64,000 nucleotides of DNA from Spelaeicoccus albus (GCF_013409065.1 NZ_JACBZP010000001.1:2480001-2544000); one strand, 5' to 3'; positions 1-10,191 are shown, counted from the first letter of the stretch. Program-made: numbers and translations. Notes: generated by a model not told the origin, from the letters alone.

Positions 1-321
1 TTCGCGGCCTCCGACGAAATGGCGTTCGGAGCCATCAGCGTGTTGCGGGCGCACGGCCTCACGGTGCCGGGGGACATGTCCGTGATTGGCATCGACGACC
101 ACGAAATGTCCGCGGCCATGAACCTGACGACAGTGGCGCAGGACCCGCTCGCGCAAGGACGGCTCGCGGCCGCCGAGGTGCTCGCCGACGTGACGGGCAC
201 CGATGCGACAGCCCGGCAACGAGCAGACAGGGTGGGAAAGATCGTCACCGACAGTCATCTTGTTCGGCGAGGCTCCACCGGCGTGGCACACCCGGATCAG
301 GGGCGCGGTCGCCTAGCGTGA
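1..321 (+). CDS. LacI-family transcriptional regulator, C-terminal fragment (5' end outside the window)
   Basis: The frame is open from base 1 and ends at TGA 319-321. The visible part begins [12 protein letters not shown] and continues with [10 protein letters not shown] and [19 protein letters not shown]. This is the effector-binding-domain ending of LacI/GalR repressors: the ASDEMA segment and the GxDD segment line the sugar pocket. The DNA-binding domain lies upstream of the window, so the ligand cannot be assigned. The C-terminal 20 residues after the core fold look like an unstructured tail. The PhoH gene follows 142 bases downstream with its own ribosome-binding site. Confidence 0.85.
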   Translation, partial: FAASDEMAFGAISVLRAHGLTVPGDMSVIGIDDHEMSAAMNLTTVAQDPLAQGRLAAAEVLADVTGTDATARQRADRVGKIVTDSHLVRRGSTGVAHPDQGRGRLA

Positions 322-463
322 GCGGTATCGGATGCACGACGCATCCGGTCGGGAGGTTCCTCGTGAGTTTGCTCATGGCATCGGGGGCCGGACCGGCCTC
401 CATGCGGGGGCCGAGTCCCGTCCACCACTAGCCAGGCCGGGCGAGTCCGGCCGAGGAGACATC

Positions 464-1786
464 GTGACCGAAGAAAATACGGAAACAGTCGCCGAACCGG
501 TGAAGACGTACGTACTCGACACGTCGGTCCTCTTATCCGATCCGCATTCCCTGGCCCGTTTCGCCGAACACGCGGTGGTGCTGCCGGCGGTGGTCGTCAC
601 GGAACTCGAAGCCAAACGCGAACATCCCGAGCTCGGCTATTTCGCCCGCAGCGCGCTGCGGCTCCTGGACGAGTTGCGGATGGAATTCGGCAGACTTGAC
701 GAGCCCGTCGCCGTCAATGACGATGGCGGCACAGTGCGCGTTGAGCTGGGCAACACCGACCAAACGGCGCTGCCCATGGGTTTCCGGTTAGGCGACGCCG
801 ATGCGCGAATTCTCGCAGTGGCCGCCAATTTGGACGCCGCCGGTGCCAACATCGTGGTGGTGAGCAAGGATCTGCCCTTGCGTATCAAGGCATCGACGCT
901 TGGCCTGCCGGCCGAGGAGTACCTGGCCGAACTGGCTGTCGATTCCGGGTTCACCGGGATGGCCGAGATCGAGGTCACCGGCGAGCAGATGACGGAGCTC
1001 TACGGTTCCGGCAGCGTTGAATCGATCGAGGCGGCCGAGCATCCGGTCAATACCGGGCTCGTCCTCCTGTCCGGCACGGGGTCCGCGCTGGGCCGGGTCA
1101 CGGCCGACAAACAAGTGCGGCTCGTGCACGGTGATAAGGAGGTCTTCGGCGTGCGCGGTCGGTCGGCCGAACAACGCATCGGCATCGACCTGCTGCTCGA
1201 CAGACAGGTGGGCATTGTGTCGTTGGGCGGCAGGGCGGGAACCGGTAAATCGGCTCTCGCGCTCTTGGCCGGGCTCGAAACGGTGCTGGAACGCCGCGCC
1301 CACCGCAAGGTGATGGTCTTCCGCCCGCTGTACGCGGTCGGCGGCCAGGAGCTTGGCTATCTGCCCGGCTCCGAGGGCGAAAAGATGAACCCGTGGGCCC
1401 AAGCGGTATTCGATACGCTCGGCGCGCTTGTCAGCCCCGAAGTGATTGACGAAGTGCTCAGCCGCGAACTGCTCGAGGTGCTTCCGCTCACGCACATTCG
1501 CGGCCGCTCGCTGCATGACGCTTTCGTGATAGTGGACGAAGCCCAGTCGCTGGAGCGCAACGTGTTGCTCACCGTGCTCTCGCGGATCGGCCAGAACTCG
1601 AAGGTCGTGCTGACGCACGACGTCGCACAACGCGACAACTTGCGCGTGGGACGCCATGACGGCGTCGCGGCAGTCATCGAACGGTTGAAAGGACATCCGT
1701 TGTTCGGACACGTCACGTTGACCAGGTCCGAACGCTCGCCGATCGCCGAATTGGTGACTCGGATGCTCGAGGGCACCACGTTATAG
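464..1786 (+). CDS. PIN domain-PhoH ATPase fusion (PhoH2-type)
   Basis: This 440-residue protein has an N-terminal PIN nuclease domain ([12 protein letters not shown] near residues 15-26, acidic residues at the start of the fold). A PhoH P-loop ATPase follows, with Walker [11 protein letters not shown] near residue 256 and Walker [12 protein letters not shown]. In the family, PIN-PhoH proteins are ATP-dependent RNA-unwinding ribonucleases. I chose the GTG at 464 because AGGAGA lies 5-10 bases upstream; an in-frame ATG at 332 would add 44 residues with no family resemblance. It is transcribed alone and converges with the sulfatase gene. Confidence 0.9.
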   Translation: MTEENTETVAEPVKTYVLDTSVLLSDPHSLARFAEHAVVLPAVVVTELEAKREHPELGYFARSALRLLDELRMEFGRLDEPVAVNDDGGTVRVELGNTDQTALPMGFRLGDADARILAVAANLDAAGANIVVVSKDLPLRIKASTLGLPAEEYLAELAVDSGFTGMAEIEVTGEQMTELYGSGSVESIEAAEHPVNTGLVLLSGTGSALGRVTADKQVRLVHGDKEVFGVRGRSAEQRIGIDLLLDRQVGIVSLGGRAGTGKSALALLAGLETVLERRAHRKVMVFRPLYAVGGQELGYLPGSEGEKMNPWAQAVFDTLGALVSPEVIDEVLSRELLEVLPLTHIRGRSLHDAFVIVDEAQSLERNVLLTVLSRIGQNSKVVLTHDVAQRDNLRVGRHDGVAAVIERLKGHPLFGHVTLTRSERSPIAELVTRMLEGTTL

Positions 1787-1796
1787 GGCGCGGGAC

Positions 1797-1828
1797 GTGC
1801 TATTGGTGAGCGAGTGCTATTGGTGAGC
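1797..1828. repeat. 15-bp direct repeat pair between phoH and the sulfatase gene
   Basis: GTGCTATTGGTGAGC occurs at 1797-1811 and again at 1814-1828. The second copy supplies the stop codon and last codons of the sulfatase gene on the minus strand. It is probably a small local duplication with no visible function. Confidence 0.8.
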
Positions 1829-4150
1829 TAACAGGCGCCGTGCCGTATCGGCCGGTGTCTCGGGCTCGGGTTCGCCGTCCAGATCGATCCGTACCGACTC
1901 GATCGCGCCGGTGAACGCGTTGCCGCGCGGCCCGTAATCGTCGCTGACCGGGGTGCCCGTATCCACTCCGATGTTCAAAGTCTCGTCGAACGAGAAATAG
2001 TACGCGGTCGTGCGCTCGGCACGCCCCGAAGCGACCTCGCGGCCGTCCACGGCCAAGCTGATCGTCGCACCCTTGCCGAGCCCGCCGCCGTCATAGTCGA
2101 ACCGGCAGGCGATTTCGACGTCGCCCGACGGCACGGCGTCCGGCGCCTGGATCTTGTACAGATCGCGGCCGTAGCAGTTGTACGCATACGTCGGTTTGCC
2201 GTCGGACAGGTAGAGCGACCATCCTCCGAACCGGCCGCCTTGAGCGATCAGCACGCCGTCGCCCGGGGCGCTCACGCGCGCCGTCACGGTGTGCGTACGA
2301 TTCTTCACGTTCAGCGTCGATTCCTCACTGAACCTGCCCATGCCCGCCCGATACGTGATGGAGCGGCGGTCGCCGTGCAGATCGAGCCGACCCGCCTCGG
2401 CCGGGTTCTCGCGCTCGGTCACCCGGTCGTCGAGCGGGAACACCTGGTATTTGGCAGCCTCGATGAGGAACAGACGCTGCAGCTCGGCGAGCTTGTCGGG
2501 GTACTGCTCGGCAATGTCGTGCGCTTGCGTCCAGTCCCGCGTCGTGTCGTACAGTTCCCACTGGTCGTCCTCGAAAGCCGGAAGCCCGTCGGGAACCATT
2601 TGCCACGGAATACCGTGCCTTGTCACGGCCGTCCAGCCTTCGTGATAAATACCGCGATTGCCGCACATCTCGAAATATTGTGTCCGATGCCTCTCGGCGG
2701 CGTCCGGCTCATTCATCGAATACAGCATGCTGACGCCCTCAATGGGCTGTTGCGCCGTGCCGTTGACCGTCGTCGGGTGGGGGAGACCCGCTGCTTCCAA
2801 CAGGGTCGGGACGACGTCGATCACGTGATGCCACTGATGGCGCACCTCGCCGGGACGCTTCATATGCGCACCCCACCGCATGATCATGCCGTCGCGTGTG
2901 CCGCCGTAATGCGAGGCGACCTGCTTGGTCCACTGATACGGCGTGTTCATGGCAAGCGCCCAGCCGACCGGGTAGATGCCGTAACCGGACGCATCGCCGA
3001 ACGTGTCCATCTCGCCGGCCATTGTCGCCGTGTCATCGGCATGGCCGTGCCCGACAAGATGTTCGCGAGTCGTCCCCTCGATGCCGCCTTCGCCCGACGC
3101 GCCGTTGTCGCCGAGGATGTACACGATGAGCGTGTTGTCGAGCTGGCCCAATTTGTCGAGTTCGTCGACCACGCGGCCGACCTGTGAGTCCACGTGTTCG
3201 GCGAAACCGGCGTATGTCTCCATGAACGCGCCGGCAACGCCGCGTTCTTGGTCATCCAGCTCGTCCCAATGCGGCACGTCGCCCGGCCACGGGGCTAGCT
3301 CGGCGGACTCGGGGACGACGCCGAGCTCCTTTTGCCGGGCGAGGGTCCGCTCCCGCTGGGCGTCCCAGCCGGCGTCGAACCGACCGCGATATTTCTCCCG
3401 CCATTCGGGGGCGACGTGGAACGGCGCGTGGGTTGCTCCGTAGGCCAGGTACGTGAAGAACGGCTTGTCCGGGGTCAGCGTCGTCTGCGTGCGGATCCAG
3501 TCGATGGCGTTGTCGGTGAGGTCCTCGGACAGGTGATACCCGTCGTCCGGCGTCCGCGTCGGCTCGACGGGCGTGGTGCCGTCATAAAGCTGCGGATACC
3601 AATGGTTCATCTCGGCGCCCATGAAACCGTAGAACTTGTCGAAACCCTCGCCGGTCGGCCACCTGTCGAAGGGGCCCGATGCGCTGACCTCGCGCGGCGG
3701 CGTCTGATGCCATTTGCCGAACGCCGCGGTGCTGTAGCCGTTCATCCCGAGCGTTTGCGCAATCGTGGCTGCCGACGCCGGGCGGAACCCCGTGTATCCG
3801 GGAGCCGAGGTGGCCATTTCACTGGTGACGCCCATGCCGACCGAGTGGTGATTGCGGCCGGTGAGCAGCGCTTGCCTGGTCGGAGAGCACAGCGCGGTGA
3901 CGTGGAACCGGCTGTACTTCAAGCCGTCGGACGCCAGCTGCTCGGCCGTCGGCATCTCGCACGGGCCGCCGAACGAACTGGACGCGCCGAAACCCATGTC
4001 GTCGATGAGAACCAGGACGATATTCGGCGCCCCGTCCGGCGGCGAGATCGGGGAGCGACGGCCGAACTCTTCGGTCTGGTCGCGGATCCCCATTGCCGTG
4101 GTCGGATTGCTTTTGTGCTCGGGCAGCGGCAGGACGTCGCGACTTGGCAT
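1817..4150 (-). CDS. Large arylsulfatase (sulfatase family, AtsA/AtsD-like)
   Basis: The 777-residue sulfatase carries the Cys-type maturation motif C-S-P-T-R at residues 88-92 inside ALCSPTRQALLTGRN; this cysteine is converted to formylglycine in the family. The N-terminal metal-binding pair is LVLIDDMGFG (Asp50-Asp51). Length and the C-terminal beta-rich extension resemble the long actinobacterial AtsA/AtsD arylsulfatases (about 780 residues) rather than the shorter choline sulfatases. No signal peptide is visible, so cytoplasmic action is likely. It lies 34 bases downstream of the osmoprotectant-binding lipoprotein gene on the same strand, which suggests co-transcription with that importer. 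No formylglycine-generating enzyme is encoded in the window. The natural substrate is unknown. Confidence 0.92.
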   Translation of the reverse strand: MPSRDVLPLPEHKSNPTTAMGIRDQTEEFGRRSPISPPDGAPNIVLVLIDDMGFGASSSFGGPCEMPTAEQLASDGLKYSRFHVTALCSPTRQALLTGRNHHSVGMGVTSEMATSAPGYTGFRPASAATIAQTLGMNGYSTAAFGKWHQTPPREVSASGPFDRWPTGEGFDKFYGFMGAEMNHWYPQLYDGTTPVEPTRTPDDGYHLSEDLTDNAIDWIRTQTTLTPDKPFFTYLAYGATHAPFHVAPEWREKYRGRFDAGWDAQRERTLARQKELGVVPESAELAPWPGDVPHWDELDDQERGVAGAFMETYAGFAEHVDSQVGRVVDELDKLGQLDNTLIVYILGDNGASGEGGIEGTTREHLVGHGHADDTATMAGEMDTFGDASGYGIYPVGWALAMNTPYQWTKQVASHYGGTRDGMIMRWGAHMKRPGEVRHQWHHVIDVVPTLLEAAGLPHPTTVNGTAQQPIEGVSMLYSMNEPDAAERHRTQYFEMCGNRGIYHEGWTAVTRHGIPWQMVPDGLPAFEDDQWELYDTTRDWTQAHDIAEQYPDKLAELQRLFLIEAAKYQVFPLDDRVTERENPAEAGRLDLHGDRRSITYRAGMGRFSEESTLNVKNRTHTVTARVSAPGDGVLIAQGGRFGGWSLYLSDGKPTYAYNCYGRDLYKIQAPDAVPSGDVEIACRFDYDGGGLGKGATISLAVDGREVASGRAERTTAYYFSFDETLNIGVDTGTPVSDDYGPRGNAFTGAIESVRIDLDGEPEPETPADTARRLLAHQ

Positions 4151-4184
4151 GCTTCTCTCTTCCGGAATTTCGGGGCAGGTGCGC

Positions 4185-5177
4185 TTACGGCTTCTTGATG
4201 AAGCCCTTCTTCACCATCCAATCAAACGCCACATTGGCCGGCTCTTCGCCATCGACGTCGACCTTGCGGTTGAGCGTTTGCATCGTGCTGGTCGTGATGT
4301 GCGGCGCGATCTGCCCGAACACCTTCTTCAACTGCGGATACTGCTTGAGCGTTTGCGAGTTGACGATCGGCGTGGCGTTATAGGCCGGGAAGAAGTGCTT
4401 GTCGTCTTTCAACACTTGCAAATTCAGCGACGCGATGCGGCCATCGGATGCAAAGACCTCGCCGAAGTTGCACAGGCCCTTGGCAGTTGCCGAATAAACC
4501 GCGCCGGTGTCCAAGATCTTGACGTTCGAATTCGGCACGCCCTTGGGAGTTCCGCGTTTGATCCCGTACTTCTTGAGCATCGGGTTCATCCCGTCGGAGC
4601 GTGAATTGAACTCGGACTCGACGCAGAACGTGCGCTCCTTGACCGGCAGGTCGGCAATTTGGGACAGCTTGGTGATGCCGTCCAGCTTCTTTTTGTTCGA
4701 CGCCTTGATGGCGATGGCGTAGGTGTTGTTCAACGGCGCCGGCTTCAGCCACGTCAGCCCGTTCTTCTTATCGGCCTTCCGCACGGCCAGCCACTGCTTG
4801 TGCTGGTTCGGGATGCCGTGCGCCTTGTTCATATACGTCAGCCATGCGGTACCCGTGTATTCCCACGTCATATCGCCTTTGCCGGACAGCATCAGGTCTC
4901 GAACCGGCTGGCTTCCGGGCACGTCGGTCATGTCCTTGACCTTGAAGCCGGCGGCTTCGACCGCCAGCACGGCCATCTTGGCAAGGATCAGCTGTTCGGT
5001 GAAGTTCTTGCCGACGATCGTGAGCTGAGCGTCGTCCGGCAGGCCCGAGATCTCCTTGATGGTGCCGGGAGCGACCTTGGGCACGTACGCGGTGGCCGGT
5101 GACAGCCCGCAGCCGCCGAGGACCAGGGTGGCTGCTGCGGCGATTCCTGCGAGGGTGCGGCGGGAAAATAGCTTCAC
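4185..5177 (-). CDS. Glycine betaine/choline-type ABC transporter substrate-binding lipoprotein (OpuCC/ProX-like)
   Basis: This 330-residue protein has a short signal sequence ending in a lipobox (LVLGGC), so it is a lipid-anchored extracytoplasmic binding protein. The mature part starts LTIVGKNFTEQLILAKM and contains DLMLSGKGDMTWEYTGTAW, both typical of the OpuAC/ProX quaternary-amine binding family. The GTG at 5177 is preferred over an upstream ATG at 5219 because it lies 5 bases after the permease stop and AAGGGA precedes it by about 10 bases. It is the fourth gene of the operon permease-ATPase-permease-binding protein. Confidence 0.9.
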   Translation of the reverse strand: MKLFSRRTLAGIAAAATLVLGGCGLSPATAYVPKVAPGTIKEISGLPDDAQLTIVGKNFTEQLILAKMAVLAVEAAGFKVKDMTDVPGSQPVRDLMLSGKGDMTWEYTGTAWLTYMNKAHGIPNQHKQWLAVRKADKKNGLTWLKPAPLNNTYAIAIKASNKKKLDGITKLSQIADLPVKERTFCVESEFNSRSDGMNPMLKKYGIKRGTPKGVPNSNVKILDTGAVYSATAKGLCNFGEVFASDGRIASLNLQVLKDDKHFFPAYNATPIVNSQTLKQYPQLKKVFGQIAPHITTSTMQTLNRKVDVDGEEPANVAFDWMVKKGFIKKP

Positions 5178-5181
5178 GGCT

Positions 5182-5952
5182 TCAGAGTCCCTTCGGCTTG
5201 GCGATGTGTTCCACGACACCGCCGAGCCAATCGATGAGCAGGGCGAGCAGCGCAGTCAACAACGCACCGGAAATGAGTACACCGGGCAAATTCAAATTGA
5301 TTCCGGTGGTGATGAGAATGCCGAGTCCGCCGCCGTTGATGAAGGTGGCGAGAGTAGCGGTCCCCACCAGCAACACGAGCGCCGTGCGGATGCCGGCCAG
5401 CATGATCGGAATTGCCAGCGGCAGTTCGACACGGACCAGCACGGAGAATGCGCTCATCCCCATGCCTCGTCCGGCTTCGACGAGACGGGCATCGACGGCG
5501 TCGAGGCCGACCATCGTGTTACGCAGTACCGGCAGCAGCGCGTAAATGATGAGCGCGACGATCGCCGCCCACTTGGAAAATCCCATTCCGAACGCCAGCA
5601 GGACGATGATGCCGACGGCCGGCGCGGCCTGGCCGACGTTGACGATTGCCAGCACCGGTCCGGTCAGGAATCGCAGCGGGCCGCGCGTCAAGAGGATGCC
5701 CAGCGGAATGGCGATGATCAGCACGATGACGGCGGACACGAACGTCAAGAACAAGTGCTGGAGCGTGTCGGACCAGAGTGCGCTCGGGTTCATCGTGTTC
5801 CACGCCGTTGGGCTGAAATCGGCGTTGAACCACCAAATGAGATACAGGGCGAAGATGACAGCCACGGCGAGCGGTTGAATGATCAGCCCGCGCCAGGATT
5901 TCGCTCCGCCGGCCGACGAGGCTTTGGTCTCGACACTTGCTGTGTTGCTCAC
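5182..5952 (-). CDS. Osmoprotectant ABC transporter permease (OpuCB/OpuCD-like)
   Basis: A 256-residue polytopic membrane protein with about six hydrophobic segments. It carries the permease EAA loop EAGRGMGMSAFSVLVRVELP that docks on the ATPase. It starts at an ATG that overlaps the stop of the upstream ATPase gene by 4 bases, which indicates translational coupling. Its partner permease is encoded at 7222-7863; paired permeases are typical of OpuC/ProWX-type importers for glycine betaine, choline or carnitine. Confidence 0.9.
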   Translation of the reverse strand: MSNTASVETKASSAGGAKSWRGLIIQPLAVAVIFALYLIWWFNADFSPTAWNTMNPSALWSDTLQHLFLTFVSAVIVLIIAIPLGILLTRGPLRFLTGPVLAIVNVGQAAPAVGIIVLLAFGMGFSKWAAIVALIIYALLPVLRNTMVGLDAVDARLVEAGRGMGMSAFSVLVRVELPLAIPIMLAGIRTALVLLVGTATLATFINGGGLGILITTGINLNLPGVLISGALLTALLALLIDWLGGVVEHIAKPKGL

Positions 5953-7229
5953 CGGAGCTCCTCGGCAGAGCCGGTCTCATTGCCCGATTGGCCGGCGGGC
6001 TCGTCGACCGTGGCGATCGAGCCGGTGTTGATGCCGATGGGCGAATCCTCGTCGGAGGCGTTGGCTGCGGCTTCGCGTGCGGCGGTGATGGCTGTCATCA
6101 CGGTTTCGACGTCGATGACGCCGAGCAGCTTGTCGCGATTGCCCGTCACGAGCGCGGCGCCGGCGCTGGAGACCAGCATGGTGTCGAGCGCATCGTTGAG
6201 TGTTGCCCGGTTGCCCACGATGGGGAGTTTGGGGTCGGTGTGCTCTTCGATGACGTTGATGCGGCTGAGTTGGCGCCGGGTCAGCCACTGACGCGGTCTG
6301 TCGCGGTCATCGACGACCACCACGTGTTCGTGCCGAGCTTCTTCGACGAGTCGCAGCGTGTCCTTGGCGTTGTCACCGGGCCTGGCGCGCACGCAATCAT
6401 GCAATTCGACGTCGTCCACGCGGGCCAGGGTGAGCTGCTTGAGGCCGGCACCCGAGCCGATGAAGCTTTCGACGAATTCGCTGGCCGGCTCGGCGAGAAT
6501 GCGCTCGGGAGTGTCGTACTGCACGATCTCGGCACCTTCGGAGAACACGACTATCCAATCGCCGAGCTTGACTGCCTCGTCGAAGTCGTGGGTGACGAAG
6601 ACGATTGTCTTCTTCACTTCGCTTTGGATGTGGATCAGCTCGTCCTGCAGCCGTTGGCGCGTGATCGGGTCGACGGCGCCGAACGGCTCGTCCATCAGCA
6701 GCACCGGCGGATTTGCCGCAAGCGCCCGGGCCACGCCGACACGCTGCTGCTGGCCGCCGGAGAGTTCTTTCGGGTACCTGTCGCGGTAGACGGCTGGGTC
6801 GAGTGAAATCAAGTCGAGGAGTTCATCGACCCGGTCGGCAATGCGCTGTTTGTCCCAGCCGAGCATCTTCGGCACCATGCCGATGTTCGTCGCGACAGTC
6901 ATGTGCGGAAAGAGGCCGCCGGCCTGGATGACGTAGCCGATGCGCCGGCGCAATTCATCGCCGTTCATGTTCGTCACGTCTTCGCCGCCCAGCACGATGC
7001 GGCCTTCGCTCGGCTCGATGAGCCGGTTGATCATCTTGAGCGTCGTCGTCTTACCGCAGCCCGACGGGCCCACGAGCATGACGATCTTGCCGGCCGGGAT
7101 CTGCAGGGTGATGCCTTCGACTGCCGGCTTCGCTTGTCCTGGATAGCGCTTGACCACCTGGTCGATCATGATCTCGGCGCCGGCGACCTCCGCGGAGGAA
7201 TCGGAAACGGGAACTGTTGTATTAGACAC
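5949..7229 (-). CDS. Osmoprotectant ABC transporter ATP-binding protein with CBS domains (OpuCA/ProV-like)
   Basis: A 426-residue ATPase with Walker A GPSGCGKT at residues 54-61, ABC signature LSGGQQQRVGVARAL, Walker B VLLMDEPFGAVDP and the switch His in FVTHDFDEA. Residues from about 270 to 390 form tandem CBS modules, which act as ionic-strength sensors in OpuA-type importers; the last 40 residues are acidic and low in complexity. The start overlaps the upstream permease gene by 8 bases and the stop overlaps the next permease by 4, so all three are tightly coupled. Confidence 0.93.
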   Translation of the reverse strand: MSNTTVPVSDSSAEVAGAEIMIDQVVKRYPGQAKPAVEGITLQIPAGKIVMLVGPSGCGKTTTLKMINRLIEPSEGRIVLGGEDVTNMNGDELRRRIGYVIQAGGLFPHMTVATNIGMVPKMLGWDKQRIADRVDELLDLISLDPAVYRDRYPKELSGGQQQRVGVARALAANPPVLLMDEPFGAVDPITRQRLQDELIHIQSEVKKTIVFVTHDFDEAVKLGDWIVVFSEGAEIVQYDTPERILAEPASEFVESFIGSGAGLKQLTLARVDDVELHDCVRARPGDNAKDTLRLVEEARHEHVVVVDDRDRPRQWLTRRQLSRINVIEEHTDPKLPIVGNRATLNDALDTMLVSSAGAALVTGNRDKLLGVIDVETVMTAITAAREAAANASDEDSPIGINTGSIATVDEPAGQSGNETGSAEELR

Positions 7230-7863
7230 GGATACCTCGCGAAATAGTCAGGCGGCCAAGGCCGACGAGTAGCAGGTCGAGTATGAACGCAAGAATGATC
7301 ACGCCGACGACTCCGATGATCACCGAGTTCAGCGAATTCGCGCCGCCGAGCCGGGACAGGCCGGAAAAGATGAAGCCGCCGAGACCCGGCCCGAGCGCAT
7401 AGGCCGCGACCGCCGCGATGCCCATCACCATTTGTGCCGACACGCGCACACCGGCCAGGATGACCGGCCACGCGACCGGCAGCTCGACGCGCAGGAACGT
7501 GCGCATCCGGCTCATGCCGATTCCGCGCGCCGACTCGACGAGCGATTGATCGACGTTTGCCAGGCCGACCACTGCGTTGCGCAAAATCGGCAGCGCGGCA
7601 AAGAATGTGACGACGATGACCGCCGGAGTCACGCCGAAACCGATCGGCGCCACGAGAAGGCCGATCAAGGCGAACGATGGAATCGTCAGCCCGATGGCCG
7701 ACACGCTGTTGGCAAGCCCGATCAGCGAAGCCTTGCGGTAGACGAGCGCGGCAAGGATGACGGAGATGATGGTAGCCAAAACGACGCACTGCACCACAAG
7801 ACTGAAATGCTGCCAGGACGCAAATGCGATTTGCCCGGAGCGGCTCGTCACAAAATCCCACAT
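7222..7863 (-). CDS. Osmoprotectant ABC transporter permease (first gene of the operon)
   Basis: A 213-residue membrane protein of the quaternary-amine permease family with EAA loop ESARGIGMSRMRTFLRVELP. The ATG at 7863 (MWDFVTSRSGQIAF) is chosen because AAGGA lies about 10 bases upstream; the alternative GTG/ATG pair at 7884-7890 has no ribosome-binding site and adds nine residues. It heads the operon that runs to the sulfatase at 1817. Confidence 0.88.
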   Translation of the reverse strand: MWDFVTSRSGQIAFASWQHFSLVVQCVVLATIISVILAALVYRKASLIGLANSVSAIGLTIPSFALIGLLVAPIGFGVTPAVIVVTFFAALPILRNAVVGLANVDQSLVESARGIGMSRMRTFLRVELPVAWPVILAGVRVSAQMVMGIAAVAAYALGPGLGGFIFSGLSRLGGANSLNSVIIGVVGVIILAFILDLLLVGLGRLTISRGIRV

Positions 7864-8019
7864 AGGTATCGCGTCCTTACGAAACATCAAGAGTTCAAGC
7901 AGGTTCTATTAAGACTTCAATCACGGTATCGGGTCAGCGCGCTCTTGGCTAGCACCATGAGTCTCACCGACCACACCCGTTACCCGGCCCCGGCCCGGTA
8001 TGAGCGGCAGGTAGCCGAC

Positions 8020-8057
8020 AAAAAATTCGGCCCCGCGCATCGAGTGCGCGGGGCCGG
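8020..8057 (-). terminator. Rho-independent terminator downstream of fumC
   Basis: A perfect 12-bp stem (8028-8039 with 8045-8056, loop TCGAG) is followed on the minus strand by AA and six T residues (8020-8025). It sits just after the fumC stop and isolates fumC from the downstream transporter operon. Confidence 0.9.
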
Positions 8058-8068
8058 AAATGGCGTGG

Positions 8069-9496
8069 TCAGGCGTGTGGCGGCCGGGTCATCGACAGCA
8101 CGTCGAGGGCCGCGTCGAGCTGTTCCTCGGTGACTTCGCCGCGGGAGACGTACCCGAGGTCGATCACCGATTCGCGCACCGTCAGACCGTCCTTGACGGC
8201 ATGCTTGGCGACCTTGGCGGCCTCTTCGTAACCGATGACGCGGTTGAGCGGCGTCACGATGGACGGCGACGATTCGGCGAGCTTGCGCGCTTGCTCGACG
8301 TTCGCCTGCAAATCGTCGATCGTCTTCTCGGCGAGCACGCGGGTGCCGTTGGACAGCAATCGGATCGACTCGAGCACGTTGCGCGCCATGATCGGAATCT
8401 GCACGTTGAGCTCGAACGAACCGGAGGCGCCGGCCCACGCCACCGTCGCATCATTGCCGATCACTTGGGCCGCCACCATGAGCACCGCCTCGGGGATGAC
8501 CGGATTGACCTTGCCCGGCATGATCGAGCTGCCCGGCTGCAGATCGGGCAGGGCGAGCTCGCCCAGACCGGTGTTGGGTCCCGAGCCCATCCACCGCAGG
8601 TCGTTGTTGATCTTGGTCAAGCTGACGGCGATGGTGCGTAAGGCGCCCGAGATCTCCACGAGACCGTCGCGAGCCCCCTGGGCCTCGAAATGATTGCGCG
8701 CTTCGGTGAGCTTCAGCCCGGTGTCCTCGGACAAGAGTTCGATGACGCGCGAGGAGAATCCGGCCGGTGTGTTGATTCCGGTGCCCACGGCGGTGCCGCC
8801 CAACGGGACCTCGGCCACGCGCGGCAGTGCTGCCTCGACGCGTTCGATACCGTACCGGATGGCGGCGGCGTATCCGGAGAACTCCTGGCCCAAGGTGACG
8901 GGCGTGGCATCCATGAGGTGCGTGCGTCCGGATTTCACCACCGACGCGTAATCGTCGGCTTTGCGCTCGAGCGATGTCGCGAGCACATCGAGCGCCGGGA
9001 GGAGATCGCTCGTGGCAGCTGCCGTCGTCGCGACGTGCACGGACGTCGGGAACACGTCGTTGGACGACTGCGACATGTTGACGTGGTCGTTCGGGTGCAC
9101 CTCGTCGTCCGACCCGGCCGCGGCAAGCGCACGCGTGGCAAGCGTGGCGAGCACCTCATTGGCGTTCATATTGGACGATGTGCCCGAACCGGTCTGAAAG
9201 ATGTCGATCGGGAAATCGTCGTCGTGCTCGCCGCGGATGACCTCTTCGGCGGCGGCGACTATTGCGTCGGCCCGTGCACGGTCCAGGATGCCGAGTTCGA
9301 GATTAGCCTTGGCGGCCGCCTTCTTCACCCGCGCCAGCGCTTCGATGTGGCTGCGCTCGAGGCCCGTGCCGGAGATCGGAAAGTTGTCGACGGCACGCTG
9401 TGTTTGCGCGCGATAGAGCGCGTTGGCGGGTACGCGAACCTCGCCCATCGTGTCGTGTTCAATACGGTAATCGCCGGATACATTCGATTCGGTCAT
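8069..9496 (-). CDS. fumC: Fumarate hydratase, class II
   Basis: The 475-residue protein belongs to the fumarase/aspartase superfamily. The signature [11 protein letters not shown] is at residues 322-332, with [10 protein letters not shown] (102-111) and the catalytic-region segment [17 protein letters not shown] (189-205). The segments [14 protein letters not shown] and TGINTPAGF favour class II fumarase over aspartase or argininosuccinate lyase. It interconverts fumarate and malate in the TCA cycle, in the cytoplasm. It is monocistronic and ends in a strong terminator. Confidence 0.95.
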   Translation of the reverse strand: MTESNVSGDYRIEHDTMGEVRVPANALYRAQTQRAVDNFPISGTGLERSHIEALARVKKAAAKANLELGILDRARADAIVAAAEEVIRGEHDDDFPIDIFQTGSGTSSNMNANEVLATLATRALAAAGSDDEVHPNDHVNMSQSSNDVFPTSVHVATTAAATSDLLPALDVLATSLERKADDYASVVKSGRTHLMDATPVTLGQEFSGYAAAIRYGIERVEAALPRVAEVPLGGTAVGTGINTPAGFSSRVIELLSEDTGLKLTEARNHFEAQGARDGLVEISGALRTIAVSLTKINNDLRWMGSGPNTGLGELALPDLQPGSSIMPGKVNPVIPEAVLMVAAQVIGNDATVAWAGASGSFELNVQIPIMARNVLESIRLLSNGTRVLAEKTIDDLQANVEQARKLAESSPSIVTPLNRVIGYEEAAKVAKHAVKDGLTVRESVIDLGYVSRGEVTEEQLDAALDVLSMTRPPHA

Positions 9497-9561
9497 GGCA
9501 CGCTTTCTGTTTCGTTCGGCATATGTGCACGGCTCGCGCGGTGGCGCGAGGGGACGCTACT

Positions 9562-10191
9562 TCACAGGTTACCGATGGTGGTGACGACGTGAGCCTCCCC
9601 ATCGCGCAGACTGTACGTCACACCGGCAATGGCGAGCCTTCCGGCGTCCACGGCCGCCCGGAGCGACAACGAGCGTTCCGGTAGCAACTCGGCAGTGTGC
9701 TTGGTATGAACGGCGACCATTGAATTGATGTCGGCAGGGTCGACGCCGTCCTTTTGCGCAGTCAGCACGTTCGGCAGGATGCGCGCCACGAGGTCGGACA
9801 TGAATCCGCCGGGGCTGGTGCCCGAGAGAATCGTGTCGCGGGCGGCGGTGACTGCGCCGCATTCGTCGTGGCCCAGCACGACGAGCAGCGGGATGTCCAG
9901 GATGTCGACGCCGTATTCCAGCGTGCCCATCACCCCGGTGTCGGCGACCTGGCCGGCGGTGCGCACCACGAACATGTCTCCGAGACCGACGTCGAAGATC
10001 AACTCGGCCGCCACTCGCGAGTCCGAACAGCCGAACAGCATCGCGAACGGATGCTGCTGATCTTGCAGGTACTCGCGGCGGTCGGCCCCTTGATTGGGAT
10101 GGTCCGGCGTGCCCGCCGTGAAACGCTTGTTTCCGGCGGCCAAGCGCGCCCACGCATCGGCAGGTGTCGGCTGAATTTGAGTCGAAGTCAT
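9562..10191 (-). CDS. Beta-class carbonic anhydrase
   Basis: The 209-residue protein has the complete zinc site of beta carbonic anhydrases: Cys55 and the Asp57-Arg59 dyad in CSDSR, then His108 and Cys111 in GHDECG. It hydrates CO2 to bicarbonate. The length is at the short end of the bacterial range. It is divergent from trpS, with 159 bases between the two starts. Confidence 0.93.
   Translation of the reverse strand: MTSTQIQPTPADAWARLAAGNKRFTAGTPDHPNQGADRREYLQDQQHPFAMLFGCSDSRVAAELIFDVGLGDMFVVRTAGQVADTGVMGTLEYGVDILDIPLLVVLGHDECGAVTAARDTILSGTSPGGFMSDLVARILPNVLTAQKDGVDPADINSMVAVHTKHTAELLPERSLSLRAAVDAGRLAIAGVTYSLRDGEAHVVTTIGNL

Noticed and set aside
2240-4198. Two plus-strand frames of about 300 codons
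   Set aside because: Both are antisense to the sulfatase gene, which has clear catalytic motifs.
5056-6291. Long plus-strand open frame (411 codons)
   Set aside because: It is antisense to the osmoprotectant permease and ATPase genes, has repetitive acidic/Arg/His composition typical of shadow frames, and no family resemblance.
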